Source: Amycolatopsis methanolica 239 (GTDB lineage Bacteria; Actinomycetota; Actinomycetes; Mycobacteriales; Pseudonocardiaceae). From it: a stretch of 64,000 nt of DNA. The stretch lies in NCBI RefSeq assembly GCF_000739085.1, contig NZ_CP009110.1, positions 5,766,001 through 5,830,000 on the forward strand, read 5' to 3'. The notes under the pieces are model-generated. The model had not been told where the DNA came from and made no database searches. It was given only the letters and a program-made list of their open reading frames with translations. This document shows positions 51,632-60,099 of this stretch, in pieces. A program made the translations under genes and the position numbers. Positions within the stretch are counted from its first letter, which is position 1. Each line of letters opens with the position of its first letter.

Positions 51632-51700
51632 TTGAAAGGACCTTTCAACCACCACGCCCGCCCCAATCGCACCTCGCACCTCATTGAAATGACCGTTCAA
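51632..51700. repeat. Paired palindrome element, copy 1
   Basis: TTGAAAGGACCTTTCAA (51632-51648, perfect palindrome) and TTGAAATGACCGTTCAA (51684-51700, imperfect), 52 bp apart. A second copy is at 51876-51947. Between them are CCTCATTGAAATGACC-type strings. Low GC for this genome; no gene. Confidence 0.7.
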
Positions 51701-51788
51701 CCGGCGCGACCGGACAGCTCTCAACCACCAATCGCCCTCAGCGCAGGCCGAAACCCCTCACGGCATGCCGAAACTCAGGCAATCAACT

Positions 51789-51851
51789 CGCCCCTCGCCC
51801 CTCGCCCCTCGCCCCTCGCCCCTCGCCCCTCGCCCCTCGCCCCTCGCCCCT
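51789..51851. repeat. Nine tandem copies of CGCCCCT
   Basis: Nine exact, contiguous 7-bp units, a true microsatellite. It lies between the two paired palindrome elements in the 652-bp gene-free stretch 51352-52003. The unit length is not a multiple of three, and no frame is conserved, so it is non-coding. Copy number is likely to vary between strains. Confidence 0.9.
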
Positions 51852-51875
51852 CGCCGGGAATGCTCCCTCAGACCC

Positions 51876-51947
51876 GGTTGAAAGGGCCTTTCAACCACGC
51901 GGCTCCACTCCAGCCACACCTCAGACCTCATCGAAATGACCGTTCAA
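51876..51947. repeat. Paired palindrome element, copy 2
   Basis: GGTTGAAAGGGCCTTTCAACC at 51876-51896 is a perfect 21-bp palindrome, and TCGAAATGACCGTTCAA (51931-51947) follows 53 bp on, the same layout as copy 1 at 51632-51700. The sequence between the two halves is only partly alike. Confidence 0.7.
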
Positions 51948-52003
51948 CCAGGCACGACCGGCAGTTCACCGACCACCAAAGAAGCCACCGCCCAAAAACA
52001 CCC

Positions 52004-53170
52004 CTACCGCAACCCACGCAACTCCTCGGCAGCCCGCAGCACGTCCGCGTACCGCACGTACAACCCGGCCAGCCCGAATCGCAGCACCTCGGGCGGCCGG
52101 AAGTCCCCGATGACCCCGCGCGCGATCAGCTTCCCCATCGCCGCCTTGGCGTCCGGCCACGCGACCGACACCTGGTTCCCCCGCGCGTGCGACCGCGGCG
52201 TCACCACGCGCGCGCCCGGCACCAGCGAGTCCAGGCACCGCAGGAAGAAGTCCCCCAGCGCGAGCCCCTTCGCTCGGACCTGGTCGATCGTCACGTCGCG
52301 CCACACGTCCAGCGCGGCGTCCAGCGCCAGCATCGACAGGATGTCCGGCGTTCCGGTGCGGCCGCGGCTGATGCCCGCCCGCCCGGCATAGGCCGGAGTC
52401 ATCCCGAACGGATCCGCATGCCCGGCCCAGCCGGTCAGCGGCTGGTCGAACTCGTCGAGCCACTTCCGCGCCACATAGAGGAAAGCCGGCGCCCCGGGCC
52501 CGCCGTTGAGGAACTTGTACGTGCACCCCACCGCCAGGTCGACCCCGGCAGCGTCCAGCGGCACCGGCACGGCCCCCACCGAATGACACAGGTCCCACAC
52601 CACGACCGCCCCGGCCGCGTGCACCGCCGCCGTGATGCCCGGCATATCGTGCAGCTCCCCCGTCACGTAGTCGACGTGGTTGACCAGCACCACGGCCGTC
52701 CGAGGACCGACCTCCGACGCCAGCGCCCCGACCGGCACCCGCCGCACCGAGTGACCGGTCATGCGCGCCGCGCTCTCAGCGATGTAGCCGTCCGTGGGGA
52801 ACGTGCCCGCGTCGACCAGGATCTCCGGCCGCCCCGGGTTCAACCGCGCCGCCGCGACCCCCGCCTTGAACAGGTTCACCGTCGTCGAGTCACCGACCAC
52901 CACCTGGCCCGGCCCCGCCCCGATCAACGGTGCGATGCGGTCGCCGATCCGCTCCGGCGCGTCCCACCAGCCCTCGTCCCAGGACCGGATCAGCCGCCCG
53001 GCCCACTGCTCGCCGACGACCTCCGCGAGCCGCGGCGCGACCCCGCGCGGCGGGGCGCCCAGTGAATTTCCGTCCAGATAGGACACGTCCGGGTCGAGAT
53101 CGAACTCCGCCCGCTTGCCCGCCAGCGGGTCCCGCGCGTCGAGTTCGGCCGCTTCGTCTCGCAGCGACAT
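52004..53170 (-). CDS. kynU: Kynureninase
   Basis: A 388-residue PLP enzyme: YLDGNSLGAPPRGVAPRLAE, LIRSWDEGWWDAPERIGDRI, VVGDSTTVNLFKAGVAAARL, AVVVWDLCHSVGAVPVPLDA (Asp to PLP), GCTYKFLNGGPGAPAFLYVA (PLP lysine) and GRTGTPDILSML. It cleaves L-kynurenine to anthranilate and alanine in tryptophan breakdown. No kynA or kynB gene is nearby. The ATG at 53170 has AAAGGGA upstream. Divergent from the acyl-CoA synthetase gene. Confidence 0.94.
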   Translation of the reverse strand: MSLRDEAAELDARDPLAGKRAEFDLDPDVSYLDGNSLGAPPRGVAPRLAEVVGEQWAGRLIRSWDEGWWDAPERIGDRIAPLIGAGPGQVVVGDSTTVNLFKAGVAAARLNPGRPEILVDAGTFPTDGYIAESAARMTGHSVRRVPVGALASEVGPRTAVVLVNHVDYVTGELHDMPGITAAVHAAGAVVVWDLCHSVGAVPVPLDAAGVDLAVGCTYKFLNGGPGAPAFLYVARKWLDEFDQPLTGWAGHADPFGMTPAYAGRAGISRGRTGTPDILSMLALDAALDVWRDVTIDQVRAKGLALGDFFLRCLDSLVPGARVVTPRSHARGNQVSVAWPDAKAAMGKLIARGVIGDFRPPEVLRFGLAGLYVRYADVLRAAEELRGLR

Positions 53171-53251
53171 CGTGTCCCTTTCTCTCTATCGCCCTGTGTT
53201 GGCGGTCACATAGGGTGGTGTATCCGCCAGCTGATCACGAGGAGGTCGCAG

Positions 53252-55090
53252 TTGACCAGCCAACCGTCCGTCGCTGAGCAGGCCGAGGGTTTGACCATCC
53301 CCATGCTCCTCCGCCGCAACGCCGCGGAGTACGGCGACCTGCCGGCGCTCACGTCACTGGACGACCCGGACCGCCCGACGCTGACCTGGTCGGCGTTCCG
53401 CCACGAGATCGCCGCGGTCTCCCGCGGCCTGGCCGATCTCGGCCTGCGCCGCGGTGAGCGGATGCTGATCATGGCGCCGAGCACCCCGGATCACCTGATC
53501 GCCGATCTCGCCGCCACGCACCTCGGCGCCATCTCGTGCACCGCGTACGCGACCCTGAGCCCGGCGCAGATCTCCTACGTCGCCCGCCACAGTGGTACCC
53601 CGGTCGTCGTGCTCCAGGGCACGGACGAGCTCAAGCGCTGGCAGCAGGTCCTGCACGAGCTGCCCGCGCTGCGCCGCATCGTGATGATCGACCCGGACGC
53701 GGTCCCCGCAGGCGACGAGCGGTTCGTCAGCCTCGCCGAGCTGCGCGCCCGCGGCGCCGAGCTGCACCAGGCCGACCCGCAGGCGTTCGAGGACGGCTGG
53801 GCGGACCTGCGCCCGGAGGACCCGATCGCGATGATCTACACCTCGGGCACCACCGGCGACCCGAAGGGCGTGGTGCTGTCCCACCACAACGTGATCTTCG
53901 AGGCCTACGCCGTGCACGCGCTGCACGAGTCGCCGATGCACCTGTCGAACATCGCGTACCTGCCGCTCGCTCACATCGCCGAGCGGGAGATCTCGATCTA
54001 CATGCCGATCGTCTACGCCGGTCACGTGCACACGCTCGCCGATCCGACGCAGGTCGCGGGCGCGCTCGGCCGGGTCCACCCGCAGGGCTTCTTCGGCGTG
54101 CCGCGGGTGTGGGAGAAGATCGCGGCGGGGCTCAAGGCGATGCTGCCAAACCTGCCCGAGGACCGGCGCGAAGCGCTGCTGTCCGCCAGCGATCTGCTGC
54201 AGCAGGGGTACAAGCTGCGCAACGCCGGCCAGGAGGTGCCCGCCGACCTCGCCGAGAAGATCGCCGAAGCCGACCGCGCGGTGCTCGCGCCGGTGCGCGC
54301 GTTGCTCGGGTTCGACAAGCTGCACTTCTGCTCCAGCGGCGCGGCCGCGCTGCCGGTCGAGGTGATGTACTTCCTCGCCGGCCTTGGCGTGGAGATCCAC
54401 GAGGTGTGGGGCCTGTCGGAGACCTCCGGCGCGATCACGTCGAACTCGGCGACGGCGTTCCGCGCCGGCAGCGTGGGTCGGCCGCTGGCCGACACCGAGA
54501 TCAAGGTGGACGCCGACGGCGAGCTGCTGGTGCGTGGCCCGCTGGTGTTCATGGGCTACCTGCAGGAGGACGGGTCGATCGCCTCCGCGCTGGACGAGGA
54601 CGGCTGGTTCCACACCGGTGACATCGGGACGATCGACGACGACGGTTTCGTCACGATCACCGACCGCAAGAAGGAGCTGATCATCACCTCGGGCGGCAAG
54701 AACATCGCGCCGACCCGCATCGAGGGGCTGCTCAAGGAGCACCCGCTGATCGGCCAGGCGGTCGCGATCGGCAACGACAAGCCGTACGTCACGGCGCTGA
54801 TCGTGGTCGACGACGAGTTCCTGCCGGCGTGGGCCGCGCAGCAGGGCATCGAGGGCAGCGACCCGGTCGTGCTGGCCGAACACCCGGCCGTGCGAGAGGA
54901 GATCCATCGCGCGGTCGAGGCGGCGAACGCGCGGCTGGCCCGCGTCGAGCAGATCAAGAAGTACCAGGTGCTGGCCAAGCCGTGGACGCCGGAGAGCGGC
55001 GAGGTCACCCCGACGCTCAAGCTGAAGCGCCGGATCATCTACGACCGCTACGCGAACGACATCGCCGCCCTCTACACGGCGGACCAGTAG
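53252..55090 (+). CDS. Long-chain fatty acyl-CoA synthetase (FadD15-like)
   Basis: A 612-residue adenylate-forming enzyme: IAMIYTSGTTGDPKGVVLSH (AMP-binding P-loop), AYLPLAHIAEREISIYMPIV, VWGLSETSGAITSN, GWFHTGDIGTIDDDGFVTIT (A8 region) and the catalytic lysine near TPTLKLKRRIIYDRY. It activates fatty acids with ATP and CoA. The TTG start at 53252 has an excellent AGGAGGT at a 6-base spacing, and MTSQPSVAEQAEG is a suitable N terminus; this is a clear TTG-initiated gene. Confidence 0.94.
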   Translation: MTSQPSVAEQAEGLTIPMLLRRNAAEYGDLPALTSLDDPDRPTLTWSAFRHEIAAVSRGLADLGLRRGERMLIMAPSTPDHLIADLAATHLGAISCTAYATLSPAQISYVARHSGTPVVVLQGTDELKRWQQVLHELPALRRIVMIDPDAVPAGDERFVSLAELRARGAELHQADPQAFEDGWADLRPEDPIAMIYTSGTTGDPKGVVLSHHNVIFEAYAVHALHESPMHLSNIAYLPLAHIAEREISIYMPIVYAGHVHTLADPTQVAGALGRVHPQGFFGVPRVWEKIAAGLKAMLPNLPEDRREALLSASDLLQQGYKLRNAGQEVPADLAEKIAEADRAVLAPVRALLGFDKLHFCSSGAAALPVEVMYFLAGLGVEIHEVWGLSETSGAITSNSATAFRAGSVGRPLADTEIKVDADGELLVRGPLVFMGYLQEDGSIASALDEDGWFHTGDIGTIDDDGFVTITDRKKELIITSGGKNIAPTRIEGLLKEHPLIGQAVAIGNDKPYVTALIVVDDEFLPAWAAQQGIEGSDPVVLAEHPAVREEIHRAVEAANARLARVEQIKKYQVLAKPWTPESGEVTPTLKLKRRIIYDRYANDIAALYTADQ

Positions 55091-55094
55091 ATAC

Positions 55095-55988
55095 CTAGGC
55101 CGAACGGAGAGGCGTGGTCCACTTGCGCAAGCGCGGTGGAACACGCTTCTCCAGGCCGTAGGGCTCGAGGTGGGCGCTGAACACCTCGTCGAACGCCTGC
55201 CGCACCGTGTCGGTGTCCCACGTGTGCCGTTCGAGGATGGGCGCCTTCAGGTAGGGCTGCCCGACGATGTGCAGCTGCGGCCCGTTGCACCGCACGAGCT
55301 GCCCCGTGATGCCCTCCGCCGCGTCGCTCAGCAGGAACAGCACGACGGGCGCGATGCGCGACGGCGTCCGATCGGGGGGACAGTTGCGCAGCGAGCGCTC
55401 CGACTTCCAGACCATCCGGGTGTGGGCCAACGGGCAGACGGCGTTGACGCGGATGCCGGACTCCTCCAGGTCGAGCGCCCAGGAGTAGGTCAGCGACGCC
55501 ACCGCCCCCTTGCTCGCCGCGTACACGCCGAGCTTGCGCTGACCGAGCGAGGCCCCGGAGGAGATGTTGACGATCGACCCGCCGCGGCCTGCGGCGACCA
55601 TGGCCTTCACGGCCGCTATCCCGGTGTACATCACGCCGAGGACGTTGACCTCGACCAGTTCCCGGACCTCGTCGAGGTCCTCCTCCCAGGGCAGCGCCTC
55701 GTAGTTGAGGCCGGCGTTGTTCACCAGTCCGTCGATCGCGCCGAACTCGGACACACACAGGTCGACGATCGCCGCGGCCTGCGCCGGGTCGGCCACGCTG
55801 TGCCCGCTGGCCACCGCCCGCCCCCCGTGCGCGCGGATGTTCGCCGCGGTGCGTTCGGCCAGCTCGGCGTCGACGTCGTTGACCACGACCGCCGCGCCGG
55901 CCTGCGCGAGGTGCACCGCGAAGGCCTCACCGAGACCCCGCCCGGCGCCGGTCACCACAACAGCCCGGTCCTGCATCAGCATGCTCAT
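55095..55988 (-). CDS. Short-chain dehydrogenase/reductase
   Basis: A 297-residue SDR: AVVVTGAGRGLGEAFAVHLA (TGxxxGxG), VNNAGLNYEA (NNAG), NISSGASLGQRKLGVYAASK (catalytic Ser and YxxSK). The C terminus is longer than in most SDRs and may bind a partner. The substrate is unknown, but its position after fadD, 4 bp away and convergent, and the absence of a dedicated pathway do not settle it. The ATG at 55988 (MSMLMQDRA) follows GGGGAGAG. Confidence 0.88.
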   Translation of the reverse strand: MSMLMQDRAVVVTGAGRGLGEAFAVHLAQAGAAVVVNDVDAELAERTAANIRAHGGRAVASGHSVADPAQAAAIVDLCVSEFGAIDGLVNNAGLNYEALPWEEDLDEVRELVEVNVLGVMYTGIAAVKAMVAAGRGGSIVNISSGASLGQRKLGVYAASKGAVASLTYSWALDLEESGIRVNAVCPLAHTRMVWKSERSLRNCPPDRTPSRIAPVVLFLLSDAAEGITGQLVRCNGPQLHIVGQPYLKAPILERHTWDTDTVRQAFDEVFSAHLEPYGLEKRVPPRLRKWTTPLRSA

Positions 55989-56218
55989 CGGTTCTCTCCC
56001 CACCGGCCAGTCCCCGAGCTCCAGCCCGTCCTCGGCTTTCTCCCTGGCCTGTGTTCCCAGTCTTCGCGCCGGAACTGCCCGGCGGTGACCGCGCACCGAC
56101 GAACGGTCCGTCCACTGCGCTGAACGAGTGACGTCTGATCGGCCGGGCTTACCGCACCACGGGTGACGCGGGACGGAAACTTCCACCGTTCGTCGTAACC
56201 CGAAGGTTAGAAGGTCTA

Positions 56219-56251
56219 CGACCGTATAGGCCCATTGACGAGATACGGTCG
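56219..56251. promoter_or_regulatory. Inverted repeat in the SDR/MFS intergenic region
   Basis: CGACCGTAT and ATACGGTCG, perfect 9-bp arms 15 bp apart, in the 413 bp between the divergent SDR (start 55988) and MFS (start 56402) genes. It may be an operator for either gene. Otherwise the interval holds no gene; AT-richer strings around 56260-56340 may carry the promoters. Confidence 0.5.
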
Positions 56252-56401
56252 CGCTGTGACTGTTCGCCTGCGCGTAGTGAGCGGCATACTGATAGTTGCG
56301 GAATGCGACACCTGGGTGATTGGCGTCACAGGAACCGGGCGGGCAACGACAGAGTCAGTGAGCGCAGGCACCCAGCCGACGAGGGGGAAGTGGGGACAGG
56401 T

Positions 56402-57619
56402 GTGAAGACCACGACTCGCCCATCCATGGGTGCGGCGCTCGCCAACCGCGAGTTCCGCACCGTGTGGCTGGCCGAGGCCCAGTCGGTGCTCGGTGACCAG
56501 CTGACCACGGTCGCGCTGGCCCTCACCGTCTACCACCGCACCGGCTCGGCGCTGTGGTCCGCGGTCGCCTATGCCCTGACGTTCCTGCCCGCGCTGGCCG
56601 GCGGGCTCGGACTGGCCCAGCTGGCCGACCGCTACCCACGCCGCACGATCCTCGTGGTCACCGCCGCAATGCAGGCGTTCTTCATCGCGATCATGGCCGT
56701 GCCGGGCATGCCGGTGGTGTGGTTGTGCGTGCTGGTCATGCTCGCGCGGCTGGCCGGCGCGCCGTCCAACGCCGCGCAGAACGCGCTGACCCGCGAGATC
56801 TTCACCGACGACGAGCTGTACCTGCGCAGCCAGGACGTCCGCGGCATCACCACGAACACCACGATGCTGGCCGGGCTCGCGCTGGGTGGCGTGATCGTCA
56901 CGGCCGCTGGCCCGTCGCTGGCGCTGGCCCTGGACGCGCTGACGTTCGCGATCAGCGCGGTGGCCCTGCACCACTGGGTGCGCCCGCGCCCCGCCGCGGG
57001 CGACGGCGACGGCTCCTGGTTCGGCGCCATCAACTGGGTCGCCTCGCAGCGCAGGCTGCGCGTGCTGCTCGGCCTGTCCTGGCTGGTCGGGCTGGCCATG
57101 GTGCCGGCAGGCCTGGCCGCCCCGCTGGCGCGCGAGATCGGCGCGCCCGACGAGGCCGTCGGGTGGCTGCTGGCCGCGGACCCGCTCGGGTTCGCGCTGG
57201 GCGTGTTCGTCCTGTCCCGCTACGTCTCGGCCTCGGCCCGCCGCCGCACGGTCGGTGTGCTCGCGGTCGTGCCGACGGCACTGCTGCTCGCGTTCGGGCT
57301 GCGCCCGGACCTGGTGCTCGCCCTCGTCGTCCTCGCATTGGCCGGCGCGGCGGGCGCGTACATCATCACCGTCGGGGCCACGTTCATCACGTGGGTGCCC
57401 AACGAGCTTCGCGGTGGCGCGGGCGGGCTGTACCGGACCGGCCTGCGGGTCGCGCAGGGCGTCGGGGTCGCGTTCGGCGGCATGCTCGCGCAGTGGTCCG
57501 GTGCGGCGACCACGGCCATCATGGTCGCGGGCGCGGCCGGGGTGGTCCTCGGCGTGCCCCTCGCGGTGGCGTGGGGCCGGGTGCTTGGCACGGACAGCGA
57601 TGCGGCCCGCACCGGCTGA
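56402..57619 (+). CDS. Major facilitator superfamily transporter
   Basis: A 405-residue carrier with about 11-12 hydrophobic segments and the MFS loop GLAQLADRYPRRTILVVTAA (GxLaDrxGrr-like). LIPG-type and sugar-binding motifs are absent, so it is a drug or metabolite exporter of the NarK/EmrB-like general class. GTG 56402 is preferred; other starts lie nearby, and MGAALANREFRTVWL may be the real N terminus. Downstream (57646-57824) is a three-copy repeat array. Confidence 0.86.
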   Translation: MKTTTRPSMGAALANREFRTVWLAEAQSVLGDQLTTVALALTVYHRTGSALWSAVAYALTFLPALAGGLGLAQLADRYPRRTILVVTAAMQAFFIAIMAVPGMPVVWLCVLVMLARLAGAPSNAAQNALTREIFTDDELYLRSQDVRGITTNTTMLAGLALGGVIVTAAGPSLALALDALTFAISAVALHHWVRPRPAAGDGDGSWFGAINWVASQRRLRVLLGLSWLVGLAMVPAGLAAPLAREIGAPDEAVGWLLAADPLGFALGVFVLSRYVSASARRRTVGVLAVVPTALLLAFGLRPDLVLALVVLALAGAAGAYIITVGATFITWVPNELRGGAGGLYRTGLRVAQGVGVAFGGMLAQWSGAATTAIMVAGAAGVVLGVPLAVAWGRVLGTDSDAARTG

Positions 57620-57645
57620 CGGCAGCGGCGGCTGCATTCAGAAGA

Positions 57646-57666
57646 TCAGAAGTCACGGTCGCGCAC
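57646..57666 (-). CDS. Mini-ORF 3, MRDRDF
   Basis: GTG 57666 encodes M-R-D-R-D-F, TGA at 57646-57648, preceded by TGAGGTGA. An in-frame TGA two codons upstream means that only the short form is possible in this copy. The Arg codon is CGT instead of CGC, a silent change. This limits the peptide shared by all copies to six residues. Confidence 0.35.
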   Translation of the reverse strand: MRDRDF

Positions 57667-57718
57667 GACGATTCACCTCACGTTATTCGGTCGGAAACAA
57701 ACACAAATCGAGGACACC

Positions 57719-57739
57719 TCAGAAGTCGCGGTCGCGCAC
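57719..57739 (-). CDS. Mini-ORF 2, MRDRDF
   Basis: GTG 57739 encodes M-R-D-R-D-F, TGA at 57719-57721, preceded by GAGAGGTG. A GTG at 57757 in frame would give MGEVFVVRDRDF. The second unit of the array, 73 bp from its neighbours. Confidence 0.35.
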   Translation of the reverse strand: MRDRDF

Positions 57740-57791
57740 GACGAACACCTCTCCCACGGGAACGAAAACGAACGCTATTCAGACCAGGGGA

Positions 57792-57812
57792 TCAGAAGTC
57801 GCGGTCAGACAC
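57792..57812 (-). CDS. Mini-ORF 1, MSDRDF (or MEVFLVSDRDF from 57827)
   Basis: GTG 57812 encodes M-S-D-R-D-F and stops at TGA 57792-57794. An ATG at 57827 in the same frame gives an 11-residue peptide, MEVFLVSDRDF. GGAGGTG lies just before or within this start region. If the array is transcribed toward lower coordinates, this is its first unit. A TATCAT box on the minus strand at 57906-57911 could be the -10. Confidence 0.35.
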   Translation of the reverse strand: MSDRDF

Positions 57813-57922
57813 GAGGAACACCTCCATTCGGTGCCTGTGGCCGGGACGCGTTGCGTCCGCGCGGCCGCTCGCGGCGGCGGTACGCGACGCTTCGCGTGCG
57901 GTGAGATGATACCTGTTGATGG

Positions 57923-57968
57923 AAAGTACCCGGCGTCGTTCCGGGCACAGCAAAGTTACCCGGCGACG
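57923..57968 (+). promoter_or_regulatory. Direct repeats upstream of the GGDEF gene
   Basis: AAAGTACCCGGCGTCG (57923-57938) and AAAGTTACCCGGCGACG (57952-57968), 29 bp apart, end 28 bp before the start codon at 57997. They may bind a regulator; the TTACCCGGCG core only loosely recalls BldD boxes, which in Streptomyces control c-di-GMP genes. Confidence 0.4.
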
Positions 57969-57996
57969 GTACGCGATGTCGAGGGAAGGTGAGCCG

Positions 57997-59466
57997 ATGC
58001 CTCCGCACCACGCGCGTCGGCGATCGCCTACACTCCACGGCGATCCGGACCTCAGGGAGGACGTTCAGTCCATCGAGGAGCGAAATTCGGTACCCCGCCA
58101 AGCCGCGCCCGAGAGGGCGGAGGCGAACACAAAGCGTGATGCGTCGAGCACGCGCCGCGCCATGCTGCCGCGGAATTGGGCATTGTGGCGGCGGCCGAAG
58201 CGTTTCATCGTTTTCCTGCTCGTCACCGAACTGATTGCCGTCGCGTGGCTGGTCGTCGCATTCGTGAACGCGAGCCCGCCGAGCGGTCTCGATTGGCTGC
58301 GCTTCGCGATTCTCACCGTGGGTGCGACGGCGCACATTCAACTGACCCGGCGGCAGGAAGAACGTCGGCGAAATGCGGGCGGGCGGGTCCTGATCGACCT
58401 GACCGCGGTCTGGGTCGTGCCGGCCGCGATTATTCTCCCGGTGCCGTTGACGATCTTGGTCGTCGGCCTGGTCCGGGTGCAGCGGTGGTTCGTCGCACGG
58501 CGGCCGGCGCACAACTTCGTGTACTCCACGGTGGCCCACATGCTGGCGGCGACGCTCGCCCATCAGGTCTACGTGGAGCTGGGGCCACACGACTGGGGTT
58601 CGCTGGACATCGCGGGCTCGCTCACCGAGTTCGGCTGGATGCTGGTGGCCGGGCTCATCTACGAGGGCGTGCAGATCCTCTACATCGGATCCGTGATCGC
58701 GCTGGCCGCGCCGGAGAAGGCGAACGCGCGGACGGTGCTGGGCAGCCCCGCGGACAACGTGCTGGAGGCGATCACGATCGGCCTCGGCGCGGTGACGGCG
58801 ATCCTGCTGGTGATCATGCCGCCGACGGTCGCGATCATGGCCGTGGTGACGGTGGTCTTCAACCGGCTCGCCGAGATCGAGCAGCTGCAGGCCGACGTGC
58901 GGACCGACCCGAAGACGCAGGTCGCGAACATGCGCGGCTGGACCGAGTCGGCCGAGCGGGCCCTGACCAGGGCGGCGAAGGCGGCCGACCCGCTGGCCAT
59001 CCTGATGATCGACCTGGACCACTTCAAGTGGATCAACGACACGTTCGGCCACCCCGCGGGCGACGACGTGCTGCGGAACCTGGCGCAGCTGCTGGACGAG
59101 GTGACCCGCCCGAGCGACGTGGTGGGCCGCTTCGGTGGCGAGGAGTTCCTGGTGCTGCTGCCGGACACGGACCAGGCGGCGGCGACGGTCGCCGGGGAGC
59201 GCATCCGCTCCGCGGTGGCGGGGCTGCAGATCAGGACGACCAACAAGCGCGGTGACCAGACGCTGGTGTCGGAGCGGACGGCCTCGATCGGGGTCGCGGT
59301 GTTCCCCGATCACGGCGACACCCTGCCGACCCTGATGCAGGCCGCGGACGCGGCCGTCTACGAGGCGAAAGAGGGCGGCCGCAACCAGGTCCGGATAGCC
59401 CGGGCCGCCCGCGACTCCGCGCCGCTGCCGCAACCCCCGCGCGAAGCCAAGCACATCACGCACTGA
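57997..59466 (+). CDS. Membrane GGDEF diguanylate cyclase
   Basis: A 489-residue protein: a charged N terminus (about 60 residues), about six membrane helices (FIVFLLVTELIAVAWLVVAF, LIDLTAVWVVPAAIILPVPL, VLEAITIGLGAVTAILLVIM), and a GGDEF domain (about 305-475) with LMIDLDHFKWINDTFGHPAG and the active site GRFGGEEFLVLLPDTD (GGEEF). RPSD five residues upstream is the RxxD inhibitory site, so the enzyme is probably feedback-inhibited by c-di-GMP. No EAL domain. The ATG at 57997 follows AAGGTGAG. Confidence 0.92.
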   Translation: MPPHHARRRSPTLHGDPDLREDVQSIEERNSVPRQAAPERAEANTKRDASSTRRAMLPRNWALWRRPKRFIVFLLVTELIAVAWLVVAFVNASPPSGLDWLRFAILTVGATAHIQLTRRQEERRRNAGGRVLIDLTAVWVVPAAIILPVPLTILVVGLVRVQRWFVARRPAHNFVYSTVAHMLAATLAHQVYVELGPHDWGSLDIAGSLTEFGWMLVAGLIYEGVQILYIGSVIALAAPEKANARTVLGSPADNVLEAITIGLGAVTAILLVIMPPTVAIMAVVTVVFNRLAEIEQLQADVRTDPKTQVANMRGWTESAERALTRAAKAADPLAILMIDLDHFKWINDTFGHPAGDDVLRNLAQLLDEVTRPSDVVGRFGGEEFLVLLPDTDQAAATVAGERIRSAVAGLQIRTTNKRGDQTLVSERTASIGVAVFPDHGDTLPTLMQAADAAVYEAKEGGRNQVRIARAARDSAPLPQPPREAKHITH

Positions 59467-60099
59467 GCGATTGACGGGCGCCCCGGCGAAGCCCTTCTGT
59501 TCTACTCGCGCTCGCGAATCCACTCATACGGGCCACCTTGCCCACCCGCCGCATTCAGCGTTTTCCGCCATACCAGGATGCGCCGCTCATCCACGCCCCG
59601 CACCGGCTCCGAGCACGCGCGCGCCGCCACGGCGATTCTCACCACCCGCAATCCCACCGCGCCAAGCTCCCTCCCGAGCCCCCACCCGGGAGACCCCCAA
59701 TCACGCGGGCACCAAGGCAATTCCCGCCACCCGCGCACTCATCTCCCCGCACTCCCGCGCGAGCCCCACCACGCACGGAACCCCAAGCTCACCATCAGCC
59801 ACTCAAACCCCACGGCCACCACGCCAAACTCCCCTCCCGGGACACGAACCCCACGGCGATTCCCACCCGCCGCGCCAGCCCACGGACACCGCCCCCACGA
59901 GCGGCCCACTCACCCCGTGACGACTGGCCCACCCACACCCCCACGAAATGGCCTCTCGCGCGCCCCGAACGGCCCGCACCCGAACCGCACCCGCTCCCAC
60001 CAGGGCGTTCGCCCCACCCCGGCCCCCCGACTCCTAAACCTCCGACCCCTCACCCACTAGAGTGGCGCACTCCGGAATCCACGATCAGGGAATTCCCTG
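59467..60099. repeat. Gene-free C-rich interval with imperfect repeats
   Basis: No credible gene: open frames here have no codon bias and are pulled open by C-rich sequence. Related strings recur: CACGGCGATTCTCACCACCC and CACGGCGATTCCCACCCG; CCGCGCCAAGCTCCCTCCCG and CACGCCAAACTCCCCTCCCG. CAGGGAATTCCCTG (60086-60099) is a perfect palindrome right before the next gene. The region may be a decayed repeat cluster of the same kind as 46.1-46.4 kb. Confidence 0.5.

Larger units (their letters stand above)
57646..57824 (-). repeat. Three tandem 73-bp-spaced repeats with a conserved 33-34-bp core
   Basis: Cores at 57646-57679, 57719-57751 and 57792-57824, exactly 73 bp apart. On the minus strand each core is GAGGTG (Shine-Dalgarno-like), a short gap, GTG, and codons for R/S-D-R-D-F then TGA. 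The 39-40 bp between cores are diverged. Copies differ at few places, one of which is synonymous (CGC/CGT). They lie in the 377-bp gap between the MFS and GGDEF genes. The repeat is certain; its coding nature is inferred. Confidence 0.85.

Noticed and set aside
51632-53065. A 477-codon plus-strand frame through the repeats and across kynU
   Set aside because: It is antisense to kynureninase and built from the heptamer repeat in its first part; no domain.
57646-57824. A CRISPR array
   Set aside because: The cores are regular and the intervals are about 39-40 bp, but there are only three units, the cores differ, and no cas gene is near. The coding pattern on the minus strand explains the conservation better.
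59471-60060. Overlapping open frames in the C-rich interval
   Set aside because: They are Pro, Thr and Arg rich, differ between frames without codon bias, and show no domain. Regarded as non-coding.
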